Shown one piece after another: positions 30,378-43,700 of a stretch of DNA of 64,000 bases (within the stretch, counting starts at the first letter, position 1; every line of letters starts with the position of its first letter). Source of the DNA: Ceraceosorus guamensis (taxonomy: Eukaryota > Basidiomycota > Exobasidiomycetes > Ceraceosorales > Ceraceosoraceae). Location of the stretch: NCBI RefSeq assembly GCF_003144195.1, contig NW_020290004.1, positions 127,153 through 191,152 on the forward strand, given 5' to 3'. Under the pieces are notes generated by a model that saw nothing but the letters and a program-made list of their open reading frames with translations, had not been told where the DNA came from and ran no database searches. The position numbers and the translations under genes are program-made.

Positions 30378-33300
30378 ATGCCAAGCGCAGTCTCGGCAGG
30401 AGGCAACAGCGCTGCGAGAGCGACGGCTCTGGAAGGGTTGAAGCTGAGCAGCGCGGTAGCTACGACGTTTCAAGACACGCAATTCACTCTCTCCACTCAC
30501 AGAAAGAATACTGTATCGCTGTTCAAATTGCACCAAGCAGCAGCCAAATTCACAGAGGCCACGCCGCGCGGCACCAAGCTTGTGGGCGAAAAAGCCTTCA
30601 ATGAAGCATTCTTGGCTTGCTTGAATCGATGTCTCGACATCAAGAAGGGCGTCGTCAATGCGGACAGGAGCATCAAATTCGTCGCGGCTTATTCCGCCTG
30701 TAAGTCGAATTGCGCAGTCGTGACAGGTCTCTAGCGCATTGCAGCTCTGATCTCTCTTTTTTTGGCTTCCCACAGACGCCCAGCAACAGTTCAGAGCTGC
30801 GGCGAGGGCAACGGCAGGACTGGACGCGCAAGCTCCTCCACCTGACGATGAAGAGGAAGAGGACACAGCAGGTACACGCTTTGTCACCATCCTCCTCAAG
30901 CACCTCCTTAGAGGTTTCGGCGCGAAATCAAAGTCTGTCCGGCTGCGCTGCTGCCAAAGCGTGGCGCTGCTGATCAATGGCCTCGAGTCCATCGACGATG
31001 ATCTTTACGACACCCTCAAGGGCGCTTTGCTGCTCAGAGCTCGGGACAGGGAGTCTTTTGTTAGAGTCCAAGCCGTGGTCGCCCTTGCGAAGCTGCAAGG
31101 GGGAGAGGATGATGCAGAAGCCGCTCAAGCAGACCAACCTGAGGGCTCGGACGAGGAGAGCAGAGGGGACATCACCGGCGTGCTGCTCAAGGTGCTCCGA
31201 CATGATCCATCAGCGTGAGTGTGCAGGTCTGAGGTCGCTGTTCGATATGACTCAATCGAAGTGCTCTCTGACTGGGACTTGTGGCCATCTCACAGCGAAG
31301 CTCGCCGTGCTGCACTCTTCAACCTCACGCCTACCGCCCGCACTCTGCCATACATCCTCGAGCGTCTCCGCGATGTGGACGCCATCAACAGAAGATGCGT
31401 CTACTCTGGCAGCCTCAGTCACAACATGCTGAATCAACCAGGAGCCATGGCGCCGAATGTTCCCGAGTGGGCAGAGGTTATCAAGGTCGGCCTCGGTGAG
31501 CGCGAAGAGAGCGTCAAGAGGGCAGCGAGAAGGCTCATCACCTCTTGGGCTGATCGAGATGCCGACTTAGAGCCGGTGAGCACTCTAGTCCGAGTCTAGT
31601 GGGAACTCAGCGCTGATGAGCATTCTTGTATCGGTCAGTTCATTGCGCGCTTCGACATCATCGCCGCGCCAGATGTCGCTGCCTCTGCGCTCCAAGCCTT
31701 GTTCGAAGCGCGGCCAGCTCTGCTCGACACCGTCACTTTCGGCGATGCGTTTTGGCAGAACCTGACCCCTGGCACCGCTTTCGTAGGTCGGTACTACGTG
31801 GAGCATTGTCGCACACTGGGACAAGCAGGGGAAGCTCGTCTCGAAGAGACGATGCCCGTGACGACTGCTCTCGCCTTCCGCACTCAAGCCGCGTGGGGCT
31901 CTCTGCTTGAGCTGCTTGAATCGGAATCGGAAGCTGCCGAGGATCGGGGAGATATCCTCTTGGAGAAAGACATGTCTGTCCGAGCTCGTGGGATCCAAAG
32001 CATCGTTAATTCGATGTTGCACATTGCCATGTCGGCAGACTACGGCGACGAGATTGGCAGGAGGAAGATGTTTGGTCTAGTCAGAAACATGATCAGCACC
32101 AGCCTGTTCCCCACCAGCCTGATAGAGTCTGCTCTTGATGTGCTCTTCAAGCTGAGCGCCGGACAAAAGGACTTCATGCAGATTGTTGTGGAGCTCGTGC
32201 AAGAGATGGGAGAGTGGGAAAAGGAAGGAGAGCGCAACAAGACCGACGAAGACACCGAAGAGAGCGAAGTGGAGAGCGAGGTGAGGCGTTTGGAAGCGCC
32301 AAAAGAGCAATCGCAAGCCCGCTGACCCAGCTCGTTGCCTTCCTAGCTCACTCCTGTGCGCCGCGCTGGCGCTTCCCGCAAGACGCGGTCAAAGTCGCCA
32401 GACGAGGCGGAGAAGGCAAAGCAAGCAACGGTAGACATGCGTCGTCTCGTCATCGTGCGTGGAATGCTCGAGCGCATCTCCTCAGGTGTGAGTGGTAGAG
32501 TAGGTGCAATCCTACCATAAATCGTTCGTTAACAGCTCCCATTGCCGTGTATAGGGCATCCAAGAGATGATGGGTCTGGTCAGTCAGCTGGTGACCCCAG
32601 CAATGCGCTCGCACGACGAGCTCGTGCGAGAGAATGGCTTCCTCTGCATGGGCTTGTGCTCGGTGCTGGATGCAGACGTAGCAGCCACGACTTGCCCGAT
32701 GTTTTTAAATCACGTTCAAAAGTCAGCCGGTGTCATTAAGCTGAGGTCCATGCAGATCATCTTTGACATGTTGCTGGTTCATGGTATTGAACGTCTCAGT
32801 CGAGCGCAGGTCGAAGCGCTTGGGGGAGGCAGCGCCGCTCAAGCCAAAGCACACGAGCATCTCGTCACGTTCCTGCTAGGACTGCTGGAAGACGAAGATG
32901 CAGACGACGAGGAAGCACTCAGGATCCAAGCCGCCGCCACTCAGGGTGTGGCTAAGCTCATGCTTGCAGGGGTCATCGAAGATGACGTTGCGCTCAAGAG
33001 TCTCATACTCATCTACATGACCCCAGAAACGGCTGCCAATCAAGAGCTGAGGCAGTGCTTGGGCTACTTCTTGCCGGCATACTGCTTCTCTTCTTCGAGA
33101 CACCAGCACAAGCTGCGAAGGGTACGTAGACAGTGGACACGTTTGGGTCGTTGGTCTGCTGACTGACGTCTTCACCACCACGCGAAGGTCCTCGTCGACA
33201 CTTTCCATATCCTCGCCGAGCTTTACTACGAGCAAGAAGAATCCTCTGACATGGTCTCGCCACTGCAGGTGGGCCTACAACTTATCGACTGGTCTGACCC

Positions 33301-34228
33301 GCTGAAGAACATCGGTGAAAGCCCAGATCTCACTGTTCATGTCGATGTTGCTTCTGATCTTCTCAAGCACCTGTTACTCATTGATGACAAGGATGAGAGA
33401 AAAGTCGTCTGCCAATTGCTGTCCAAGCTAAACCTGCCAGAGTCAGACCAGCTGCAACCGGATCGAGCAGAAGCTCTGTTCGCGCTGGCTCGAGTCGTCA
33501 GAAGTGTGAGTTCACCCAGAGGATGAACCGGCCACTCACGCCGAAACCCCGCGCTTACAGCTGCTACGACCCGCCAAACAGACCAACCCGCTGGACGACA
33601 CTGTATCACGCAACGCGTATTACAAGTTCGAAAGCAGCCTTTCCAAGCGGTATGGAGACGCCGCTGCAGCGGCCGCAGCGCTCGACATGGACCAGTTGAT
33701 TGCGCAAAGTGCATCATCTCCCGCCGATGACTCGACCGATCCTGATCAAACCACTACGGAGAGCGAGCCCAAAAGCTCTGCGCGGCCAGCTATCGCTCCC
33801 GCTCTGCTGGAGCTCTGCCACTGGTTTGGACAAGCAGGGCTGGTGGAGCTCAGAGGCTTGCACCCTGGACCTGTCGGTGAAGACGCAGTGCCCGAAGCCC
33901 CCGCTGCCGCTTCCAAAGGGCGGAAAAAGGCGTCTACGGGCGGCTCGACGCTCAAGGAGAAGTCGAACAGCCCTGCGGTCTCTGCCAAGCCCAAAGCTCG
34001 CGCCAAGAGTGCGGCTTCTAGCAAGAGGTGAGTCTTGAACGTGGTCTGCTCTGCTGAAATTTGTTGATGCGAACCTTTTCGACGCTCGCACCGCACAGGA
34101 CCGCCAAGACGAAGCCGCGCACCAAGACTGCAGAGTCTGAATCCGATTCTGATGACGAGGAGAACGTGGCGGGCGATGACGATGAGGAGGAAGATCAGGC
34201 CGACGATTACGGTGACGAAGAGTACTGA
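30378..34228 (+). CDS. YCG1: Condensin subunit 3 (CAP-G, Cnd3/Ycg1)
   Basis: Nine exons (30378-30699, 30776-31214, 31296-31575, 31639-32280, 32347-32487, 32555-33121, 33188-33505, 33561-34027, 34099-34228) give 1101 residues in one continuous frame. HEAT-repeat segments include FVTILLKHLLRGFGAKSKSV, RLRCCQSVALLINGLESIDD, LLKVLRHDPSAEARRAALFN and YILERLRDVDAINRRCVYSG, typical of the CAP-G N-terminal half; a Cnd3-type region follows (GIQEMMGLVSQLVTPAMRSH). The C-terminus is acidic and Lys/Ser-rich, like other family members. CAP-G binds DNA together with the kleisin Brn1 as the safety-belt of condensin I, acting in mitotic chromosome compaction. Junctions all use GTnnGT donors except small deviations, and each lies in coherent phase. 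Size is close to yeast Ycg1 (about 1035). Confidence 0.95.
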
Positions 34229-34612
34229 TTGCGAGAATTCCCTGCTCCTTATGACATTCCCATCTGCGCTCCATTGTTATTGATATCCCGCCCGCTTCTT
34301 GCCTCTGGCCTCGTGTACAATCTTGCCTATGAATCTATGACGGGTGCTCGCTAGCCTTTCTAGTCGTCGATGAGGCGCGCGCTCCGGTGCGGTGCAACAG
34401 CGCGTCCTTAGCAAACTCACGGGGTCGCCTGTGACCAGACAGACTTCAGCCGTCTCGTGCGTGCTATTGGTGAGACACACAAACACGTCGACCTCAAAGC
34501 CCATGTCAGGGAGCACGCTTACTCTACCATGCAGCATGACAACTCAGCGACACAAGAGCGCAAATACTTGTTCACATTACATCGTGTCTGAAAAGTTGTG
34601 GACCCTTGTGGC
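34229..34612. other. Intergenic between convergent condensin and RPT6
   Basis: About 380 bases containing the two 3' flanks. Nothing else recognised. Confidence 0.45.
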
Positions 34613-36262
<1,650 letters not shown>

Positions 36263-36937
36263 CGTGCCTTGGATATGCAGGACGAGCAAGGGCTCGAGGT
36301 TGCGAATGACCGATCGTGATGCGTGGCAAGGGATCTGGACGCGTACGATTTAGCTCGATGGTCGCAGCAAGGTGATGCGCTCCTGTTGCTTGAATGATTT
36401 GGCTCACGATGTGGGAGCGGTCGTACGTGTTCGTCCGCAGAACAGCTTCTCGAATGACTGTGTGTGCGGATGATCACGAGTCACGAATCACGAATCACGA
36501 ATCACGAATGTCGACGAAGGGGATGTTGTTTTGGTCGAGTGCCCCTTCGTAGAATTGGTCACGATGGCCCTGAGCGCGCAGGCTCACTCGTCAGGGCATG
36601 CAACACGCGCTGACGAGGCACATCGCGCGGTTGGGCCATCTCCACCCGCTGACTCACTCGGCCGATAGAAGCAGTGCTCCGTGATGATAGCTCTCCACAT
36701 CATCGAGCTAACTCACCCAGCATCTCCGCTATCGCGGCACCTTCAGCGTCCACAACTCATTCACACTGTCCTCGACATCCATTGCCGCACGCATTGGAAG
36801 GGAGCATCTGTGCTTTAATCTCCGCCAAGCCGCAAGTCTGGACTTTGAGCTCAAACCCATTGCGCGGACACCCCAAAACCCCCTTGCACAGTACCTAACG
36901 CTGTACACGTTCATAGCAGCGTAAGCAAGCGGCGACT
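36263..36937. promoter_or_regulatory. Divergent promoter of RPT6 and CSN7
   Basis: About 675 bases. It holds the TCACGAA heptamer array at 36474-36508. I looked for the yeast proteasome box GGTGGCAAA (Rpn4 site) and did not see it. Confidence 0.5.
36474..36508 (+). repeat. TCACGAA heptamer array
   Basis: Four perfect TCACGAA units (36481-36508) preceded by TCACGAG. The same word, scattered and less ordered, marks most intergenic DNA in this window. Confidence 0.9.
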
Positions 36938-38023
36938 ATGTCGGTGACGTCGGCATCTGCCACTTCGGCAGGTCGGCTGGAGCCTTTTCTTCTCCTGGCA
37001 AAGTCCTCGAAAGGTGCTGCAGCTGCTCAATCCATCATTGATGCCACTGCTGCTCCTGGAGTCTACGTCTTCAATGAGCTTCTGGCTCTGCCTTCCATAC
37101 AAGAGGTGAGTGCGCCGGTCTTCATGAGCTGCACGCCGACCTGAGAGATACCGTCGCTCGCTGACATGACGGGTTCACGTATGCAGCTCCAATCTGGTCC
37201 GCACGAGAAGGCATTTGCCCTCCTACAGCTGTTCGCGTACGGCACCATATCCGACTGGGCGTCCAGCCCAGACGCTTTCCCCAAGCTTCGCCCATCGCAC
37301 ATTTTCAAATTGCGGCACCTGACGCTGCTTACACTAGCATCCAACGCCAGGACGGTGCGATATGCGGATCTCACGTCGGCTCTCTTGTTGGACGCCTCCT
37401 CCGAGAACCCGACTGGTGGGTCCGCCGTTGGTTCGAGCGGTGCTGCCTCTACTAGAGCACTCGAGGACTGCATCATTGAAGCTTTGTATGCGGGCACACT
37501 GGCCGCAAAATTGAATCAACGTCAGGCCAGATTGGAGGTGGAGGCCGTGCTTGGAAGGGATATCAAGGGAACTGAAGAGCTTGCCGACTTGCAAAGGCAG
37601 CTGGCCCAGTGGTGAGTCCAGGCAGATTTCTCACGCCTTTACGCCATCATTGACGGGAACTGCGAGCTGACACTCTGTCTGCGCGACGTTGCCAGGTCTG
37701 CGACCGCCAATTCGCTTTTGGCTAGCTTGTCAAATCAAATCGAGCAAGAACGAGCTCGCGACGCCCTGCGCGTTGCCCACAAAGCACAACATCGAGAAGA
37801 CCTCGCTCAAAGCTTGTCATCCATTGCGGACAAGCTGTCGAACCCGAACGCATTCTCTCCAGCTCTTGCCAATGCAGCTGGACACTTTGGGTCTATGGAC
37901 ATCGACGGACCTAGGAAGATGTGAGTATGTACTAATTGATTGTGGGCAAGTTGATCTCACTGACGCCGTTCCTCGCGCACCTCGCGCTGTCACAGTCCTC
38001 ACCGAAAGCGCACAAGAGGCTGA
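36938..38023 (+). CDS. CSN7: COP9 signalosome subunit 7 (PCI domain)
   Basis: Four exons (36938-37105, 37187-37611, 37696-37920, 37996-38023) give 281 residues. The CSN7 signature LEPFLLLAKSSKGAAAAQSI with PGVYVFNELLALPSIQE opens the protein; FALLQLFAYGTISDW and FKLRHLTLLTLASNARTVRY belong to the PCI domain, and the winged-helix end reads ALEDCIIEALYAGTLAAKLN. A coiled coil follows and the short last exon encodes a basic tail (PHRKRTRG). CSN7 is a scaffold subunit of the signalosome, which removes Nedd8 from cullins. Residues around 130-145 form a Gly/Ser-rich insertion in the PCI domain. The last exon of 28 bases is predicted from phase and a clean CACAG acceptor. Confidence 0.9.
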
Positions 38024-39188
38024 ACGCTGGAAAGACCCGAATCAAACAGGTCGCATCTCGCGCAAATTACAAGAGCCTTGAGCACGCCTTCAATTGCCTT
38101 CCAAAAGCTGCCATCGACCTCAGGCTTTGAGACTAATCGATGATCAAGTCAAGGCCTTTCTGACCATCAACCACGCGTACCCATTGGCGGCCAATCTGTT
38201 GACGTTGAATGCAGCTAGAAAGGCGTACTACCATGAAACTGGCACGGATAATGCCAGTGCCCGGCCCAAAGCGCCTGCTCCTGATCTGCACATGCTCCGG
38301 CAATCGCACACTACTCAACACACTCTGTACAACTACAACCCCGACTGCAATCTCGACTTGCCGGTGACTAGATTTTCGACTTGCGCGTGCCTGGCGACGT
38401 GAGAGACCGAGGTGGCTGTGAAGGCTGCCAAGTCGATCGAGCTCGTCTGGCCAAAATGCGACAACTCCTTGCATGTTCCGCCTCGATGATGACAGTGCAT
38501 TCCGCAATCGGCAAGACCGGGTGACTCGATCGAAGTTAGGAGCTGCAGATCAGACAGGGAACGCTCATCGTCAATCGTTCGGCGGCGTTGAGCTTGGCAG
38601 TCTGAAACTCGCGCTGCTTAGCCAAGCGCTCGAGCTTTCTCCTCTTGTGTCGGCACGATTCTCTGAGCACCACCGTATGAAGCATCCACTTTTGACGGTA
38701 GTAGGTCGTACAGGCATATGGTGTTAGTATGACCAACCCCGGAGCATACTGTGCTGTGGACCTCGGACTCACGACTGTCAAGCGTGAGTGACGCTGATGC
38801 GTGGCTCACCGGCTGCATCGCGTTACGCGCCTCGTCGAGTCACATGCAGGGGCGTTGCGCCGTAGCCGAGTTGCAGCAGATGCGGTGAATCGGGCATAGT
38901 TCTTAAAGCCGAGCGCCGCAGCCTGCGTGACCGTATCGCGCTGGGCTGGCGGTGCCCTCGACTTGGCGCGGGTGTGTGCCACGTGAACTTGGCTACGGTG
39001 TGCGCGCGCGCAGTATAAGAACCAGCTTGAATCTGCGCCACCGCCTTCGTGCGTCGCGACGACCACTACCACATATACACTCACCTCGCAACCCCTCAAG
39101 GTGCGTTCAAGAACACCCTAGTGCGTTGCGATTCCACGGCTATTGCTAACGTTGCCTTTTCAAACTGCCGAATCGTAGATTCGTCAAG
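38024..39188. other. Intergenic, with an orphan coding-like frame, then RPL10 leader
   Basis: The first 400 bases carry the orphan frame listed separately. The remainder shows no gene. A CACGTG lies at 38980-38985, about 205 bases before RPL10, followed by an alternating GCGCGCGC run and a TATAAG at about 39012-39018. A probable 5' UTR intron of RPL10 lies at 39101-39178 (donor GTGCGT after CTCAAG, acceptor TAG). Confidence 0.5.
38094..38402 (+). other. Orphan coding-like frame downstream of CSN7
   Basis: A 100-codon frame begins 70 bases after the CSN7 stop. Its middle reads like real protein (LRLIDDQVKAFLTINHAY, then PLAANLLTLNAARKAYYHET), yet it has no ATG start and I could not connect it to other exons. 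It may be a remnant of a decayed gene, an unannotated last exon, or chance. I do not recognise a family. Confidence 0.3.
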
Positions 39189-40190
39189 ATGGGTCGCCGT
39201 CCAGCAAGATGCTACCGCTACTGCAAGAACAAGCCGTTTCCCAAGTCTAGGTACAACCGTGGTGTGCCTGACCCCAAGGTGTGTAACAAGTCGACTTAGC
39301 TTCACAGCTGCTCTCGAGGCTCATATGTCATCTCCCGAACTTTTGCTTCTCCTTGACAGATCCGTATCTACGATCTTGGACGCAAGAAGGCGTCTGTCGA
39401 CGACTTCCCCTTCTGCGCCCACATGGTCTGCGACGAGCACCAACAGATCACCTCGGAAGCTCTCGAAGCCGCTCGTATTTGCGCAAATAAGTACATCACC
39501 AAGACCAGCGGAAAGGACTCTTTCCACATGCGTGTTCGTGTCCACCCCTTCCACGTCATCCGTATCAACAAGATGCTTTCCTGCGCTGGAGCCGATAGGT
39601 GAGTAGAGGGCTTTAGGAGTCGGGTGGCGACTTGATGGCAGCGAGGTGGCGAGGCGGGCAACATCAAATGGATGAATTGGGACTTGATAGTGATCGGAGT
39701 GGTCAAGTGGAATCGTCAGCTGGTGGTGTATTCAGTAGAAGGGAAACCTCTCCACGCACCCGCATCGAGAGCAACGCCTTGCATTGCACCCTTCTCCTGT
39801 CCGACCTCATCGAGTTCTTGCGCGCTTACGACCATCAACATCCTCGTGCTTCACAGACTCCAAACCGGTATGCGTGGTGCCTACGGCAAGCCCTACGACA
39901 CCGTTGCCCGTGTCGACATTGGACAGGTTTTGCTCTCCGTTCGTTGCCGCGAAGCCAACAGGCCCGTCGTTCTCGAGGCTCTCCGTCGCGCTCGTTACAA
40001 GTTCGCTGGTCGCCAAAAGATCATTGTCTCCAAGAAGTGGGGTTTCTGCTCCATTTCTCGCGAGGAGTACGTTGCTAGGCGCGACGAGAACCGTATTCTC
40101 AAGGACGGTTGCTACATGCAATTCCGCAACGACCGCGGACCTCTTGCTGCCAACTTGAAGCTCGAGGCCCGTATCGCTGCGCAGAAGTAA
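39189..40190 (+). CDS. RPL10: Cytosolic ribosomal protein uL16
   Basis: Three coding exons (39189-39278, 39360-39598, 39857-40190) give 220 residues. The start [20 protein letters not shown] and the blocks [39 protein letters not shown] and [20 protein letters not shown] are diagnostic. uL16 joins the 60S subunit in the cytosol and licenses release of Nmd3; it lines the corridor of the A-site tRNA. The second intron, at 258 bases, is unusually long for this window. A 5' UTR intron at 39101-39178 is likely. The ATG context is GTCAAG-ATG. Confidence 0.97.
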
Positions 40191-40544
40191 GGAGGAGGAG
40201 GAGGAAGACACCGATCATCGCTTCTATACCTCTCCTTGGTCGTCAAGACTGTGTCAGGATCACTGGGACATATGAAGTCTCACACTGCACGCACCAACAC
40301 ATGCGCTTCTGTACCCATAGCAAACCAAGCCTGAAGCATCAACTTCATGCTCAATTCGTCCTCATCTGTCAGTCTTCTGCTGCTTGTGCATTGATGAGAG
40401 TGGCGTGCTTGGCAATCGCTCGGTACAAGAGGACGGCGTATGTTGACATTCATGGTACAGTACAAGGATCGAGGATGCGCATGAGCGGGTGAGGATTAAG
40501 GTGACATGGAGAGATGGAGAATTGCACCTTGCATGCACCTTGAG
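40191..40544. other. Intergenic between convergent RPL10 and an unidentified gene
   Basis: About 350 bases. A GGAGGAGGAGGAGGA-like run directly follows the RPL10 stop. Nothing else recognised. Confidence 0.45.
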
Positions 40545-42208
40545 TCACTTTGAGGTAGGCTTCATTCGCGTTGTCTCTAACAGCAGGGCTTCGAGCAAGT
40601 CGCGGACAGCAGCAACAGCGTTCGCATCTCGCGTTGCGCCGGTCCAGCTCTGCAACTTCGACACGAGATTGGGACCTCCAAGCGTGTAGATGGCGACTTG
40701 GGTGTTGATTTGGCGGACGCATCGTAAGCGCAAGCCACGTTACCGCATCCATTGATAGTCAGATGACTCACGCATTTCGCCGTCATTGAACTGGATGCAC
40801 TGCATGGCTGTGGGCTCCGTTGAGGCATACGCATCAAGTGACGATGTGATGATACGGGTGGCGGCTTCCATTGCCGACGGCGGAGGGTCGGGACAGCCCC
40901 TGATAGGCGTGCTACAGCGACGATGCGCCAAATAAGCATAGCTAGACAGACAAACCATGGCCCCCACAATGAGACGGAACGCTCTACAGCGACTCACCTT
41001 CCCATGCGAATAGCGCTCTTGGATCGGACGTGCTTTCCTGAATCTGCGACGGCTTCCTGGCGACCTTTAGTGAATTGTGCACTTTGCGTAGGCGTGCTGC
41101 CAATGCGGTTGGATGCTCTGAGCAGCGCTTGCTCGGCTAGACCGGCTAGACCGGCAGAGCCGCAGAGAGGCTTTTCCGCCAGAACCTTTCCGGTAGAGGT
41201 AGGAATCGCTCTCCATCTGTCGCTGCTCTGCGTGTCCAAGTCGACATCCAGTCGGGCCGCGCGTTTTTCTGTTCGGTTGTTGGTGGTCGGGCAAGATGTA
41301 AAGTCCAAGCGCTTGGCTACGTCTGCCTCAGTAAGCTCCAAGGTGCTTGAGGCATGTGGCGGATAGTAAGTAAGATTTCGAAGCTGACCACGCTCTTGCA
41401 GCGGCGAAGTGGTCGACGAAGTTCTGTGCGCGCGGGGCTCACTCTTGCTCCCTTGCAACACGCTGGAAGGACTGCACGAAGGCCGAGATGGCGTTCTCGA
41501 GGCCTGAGATGAGGCTTTAAATGCTAGGCGAGGGGCTGAATGCGTACTTGTGGGAGTTGCGACTCGACAAAAAGTCGAAGGAGCGCGTCGAGCAACTGAA
41601 GAAACTTGCTTCTTCTCTTCTTGACGTTCGAGCAGATCGTTGTCCATCTCCAGGGGTCGCTTGATACCAACGTGACAAGAAATAGTATCTTGCTCTTCTT
41701 CCATACGAGGCGAAAAACTGTTGCCGCCTTGCACACGTGGTGCTGTGACGCCGCCTCCAGAGAACATGGATGTGATCGGCACAGTAGCAGTGGGTGCCAG
41801 CTTTTCGGACTGCGTCTGACAAGTCTTCGGCTGAGCGGTGAGGGAGAGCAAAGGCGAGTGCATCAACGTCCTCATCGGCAGCGGCTTCTGGAGCTTAGCT
41901 CTAGGTGTCTGTCTTGCGGTATGGATCGCTGCGCCATCTCTAGGTGATAGACGATCTTTACGATGTAAGGAGAGACTCCGTCCAGGAGCGGAGGCGCGCG
42001 CGTCACTGCGCTGCGGAGCGGGAGCCATCGGCTTTTCGGCCTGCTCGAGAGCTGCCTTGAGCGACATCGACAAGTGCTTGGTGCGCGAAGGAGGTGACGG
42101 TGCTGGTAAAAGATATGCGTTCGGATATGTGGGAGGGCTGTCATCGGAAGACTTGCGTGAGTCCGTTCCCCGAGCCGAGGTTGAGCTCTGCATCGGCGAG
42201 CTAGTCAT
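40545..42208 (-). CDS. Unidentified Ser/Pro-rich protein with a conserved-looking C-terminus
   Basis: Three exons (42208-40998, 40911-40772, 40696-40545) give 500 residues with consistent phases and GTGAGT donors. Residues 1-400 are rich in Ser, Pro, Thr and Arg and look disordered, with many Ser-Pro and Thr-Pro sites (for example SPPTYPNAYLLPAPSPPS) and a short possible helix MSLKAALEQAEKP. The last 90 residues look folded: AMEAATRIITSSLDAYASTE, CIQFNDGEMLAIYTLGGPNL and a helix ANAVAAVRDLLEALLLETT. I do not recognise the family. A disordered, phosphorylatable N-terminus joined to a small helical domain suits a cell-cycle or scaffold protein, but this is only inference. The start is the first ATG of the long frame. 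Confidence 0.72.
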
Positions 42209-42824
42209 CTCTCACATGGCCAAGGCTTACGCTGTATATGATCCTAAGGGCTTAGTGTTGACAAGCAAGTCGTCCACAAAGATGGGCGAGCATATATTTG
42301 TGCGCGCAGCTAGGCGAGGGAGGGGTGCTGTGTGGAGACAGAGGGATGCAGAGACAGGGTCAGGGACCAAGGATGGCGGCAAGTTTGATGCGCTTAATTC
42401 TGATTGCAGCTCGTCGTCTTCCCGAATCAAGACTCGTGACTCCGCGGGTAAGAATTAATGGCGGAGACGCGTCGCGCTTACATCACATATAATTCGTCAG
42501 TCGTGATTTCAGGTTCAGGCATTCGCGTGATGTGTTGGCCTGAAGGCGATCCTAAAGAGAAGAAAGTCGCGAGTCACAGTCACGAGAAGTGCATAGCTTC
42601 ATGACAAATCAACTTTACAATGCGAATTCAACTTAATGATATCCAACATCACTGCAACGTCTACATACGAGGTGCAAAGCTGTGGCAGACGTACACAATC
42701 AAGAATGCTGGAAACTGCCACTCCGCAGTGCTCATCAAGTCAGGATCGAGGCCCACGTGCAACTAACTCTTCAACGTCGTCCAGGAAGACTTGACGTCCA
42801 TATCGCATCCTAACCTCACGAACA
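42209..42824. other. Intergenic upstream of the Ser/Pro-rich gene
   Basis: About 615 bases. Words of the GACTCGTGACTC type occur at about 42430 and 42500-42590. No gene is seen. Confidence 0.45.
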
Positions 42825-43700
42825 TCATCGCCTGATCCACCGCACGCCGCCCCTTCCCAGCTCTTGATCCCTCTGCACATCCCAAGCAGTCCTCACGCCG
42901 GCTGTAGCAAAGGGCACCCTTTCCACGGCCTTTTTGGCGCTGTCGAGCTTGTCCTGAACTCCATACTGTCGCAGCGCTTCATCTCTCCTCTCATTGCCGC
43001 CCACCGCCCTGTACACTCTTTTGCCCACCCATCGTGTGATGCCGCGGGGTGCAAAACGAGCCAGGAAGCCGAGTGGGCTCAAGGCGAGCAGTGCGGTGTA
43101 CAACATGGCAGAGAGGGTTCGAAGGATGAGCTCGGGAATGATGGTGGGCGGCAGCAAAGAAGCTCCTCGAGGACATGCTGAGCTGAGAGAGACGCTGTAG
43201 ATGCGGAATGTTGGGGATCGAACATTCTCGCCTTGCTTGGTGGTGAGCAGCAGATGAAAATATCCATCCCCTTCGCTCGCTGGCAGTCGAACAGTCATGG
43301 TGGTGTGATACCGGGGCAGTGGCTCAATGCCGAATTCCCAGGCTTGAGATCGAGCTTGTTCTGTCTTGCGCTCCAAGTCTTGTTGGATGTTTGCCCTCCT
43401 CTTCGCACTCAAGATGGCTTGCGTCGGTACTTCGTCCTGCACCAGCTCGGCGTTCTCCCAATCCGATTCGTGCACCGGCGTCACATCCACACCTCGTTCC
43501 CTTGCACCCAGCCATTTAGCAGCATTCCAGCCAAATACACCCGCTCTCCAGCCTCTTCGAACCAGCTGAACTTTGACAGAATCTGTTGGGGTGTCGCTGC
43601 TGGCGCTTGAGAGCGTAAAGGAGAGATAGGTGTGCGGACCTCGGTAGAGAACGAGGGGAGCGCCATGTAGGCTGATCGTGCTGGTGTTCGGGGATGCCAT
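42825..43700 (-). CDS. Unidentified single-exon membrane-associated protein
   Basis: An intronless frame of 291 residues with an ATG at 43700. The N-terminal two thirds looks like a folded beta-rich domain (ISLHGAPLVLYRGPHTYLSF, MTVRLPASEGDGYFHLLL, SPTFRIYSVSLSSACPRG). A hydrophobic stretch of about 30 residues follows (IIPELILRTLSAMLYTALLA, LSPLGFLARF; about 190-220), then a basic, amphipathic C-terminus with RWVGKRVYRAVGG. I do not recognise the family. The order, a globular domain, one hydrophobic hairpin or helix and a basic tail, suggests a peripheral or tail-anchored membrane protein. It is transcribed away from beta-COP. Codon use and the uninterrupted length support a real gene. Confidence 0.75.
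   Translation of the reverse strand: MASPNTSTISLHGAPLVLYRGPHTYLSFTLSSASSDTPTDSVKVQLVRRGWRAGVFGWNAAKWLGARERGVDVTPVHESDWENAELVQDEVPTQAILSAKRRANIQQDLERKTEQARSQAWEFGIEPLPRYHTTMTVRLPASEGDGYFHLLLTTKQGENVRSPTFRIYSVSLSSACPRGASLLPPTIIPELILRTLSAMLYTALLALSPLGFLARFAPRGITRWVGKRVYRAVGGNERRDEALRQYGVQDKLDSAKKAVERVPFATAGVRTAWDVQRDQELGRGGVRWIRR

Noticed and set aside
36481-36508. The TCACGAA array as a telomere-like or CRISPR-like repeat
   Set aside because: The unit does not match fungal telomere repeats (TTAGGG) and there are no spacers; it is a short internal tandem repeat.
43081-43260. A tRNA B-box-like GTTCGATCC on the minus strand
   Set aside because: It lies inside a coding exon, has no matching A box at the right distance and no cloverleaf could be drawn. 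No convincing tRNA was found elsewhere by eye.
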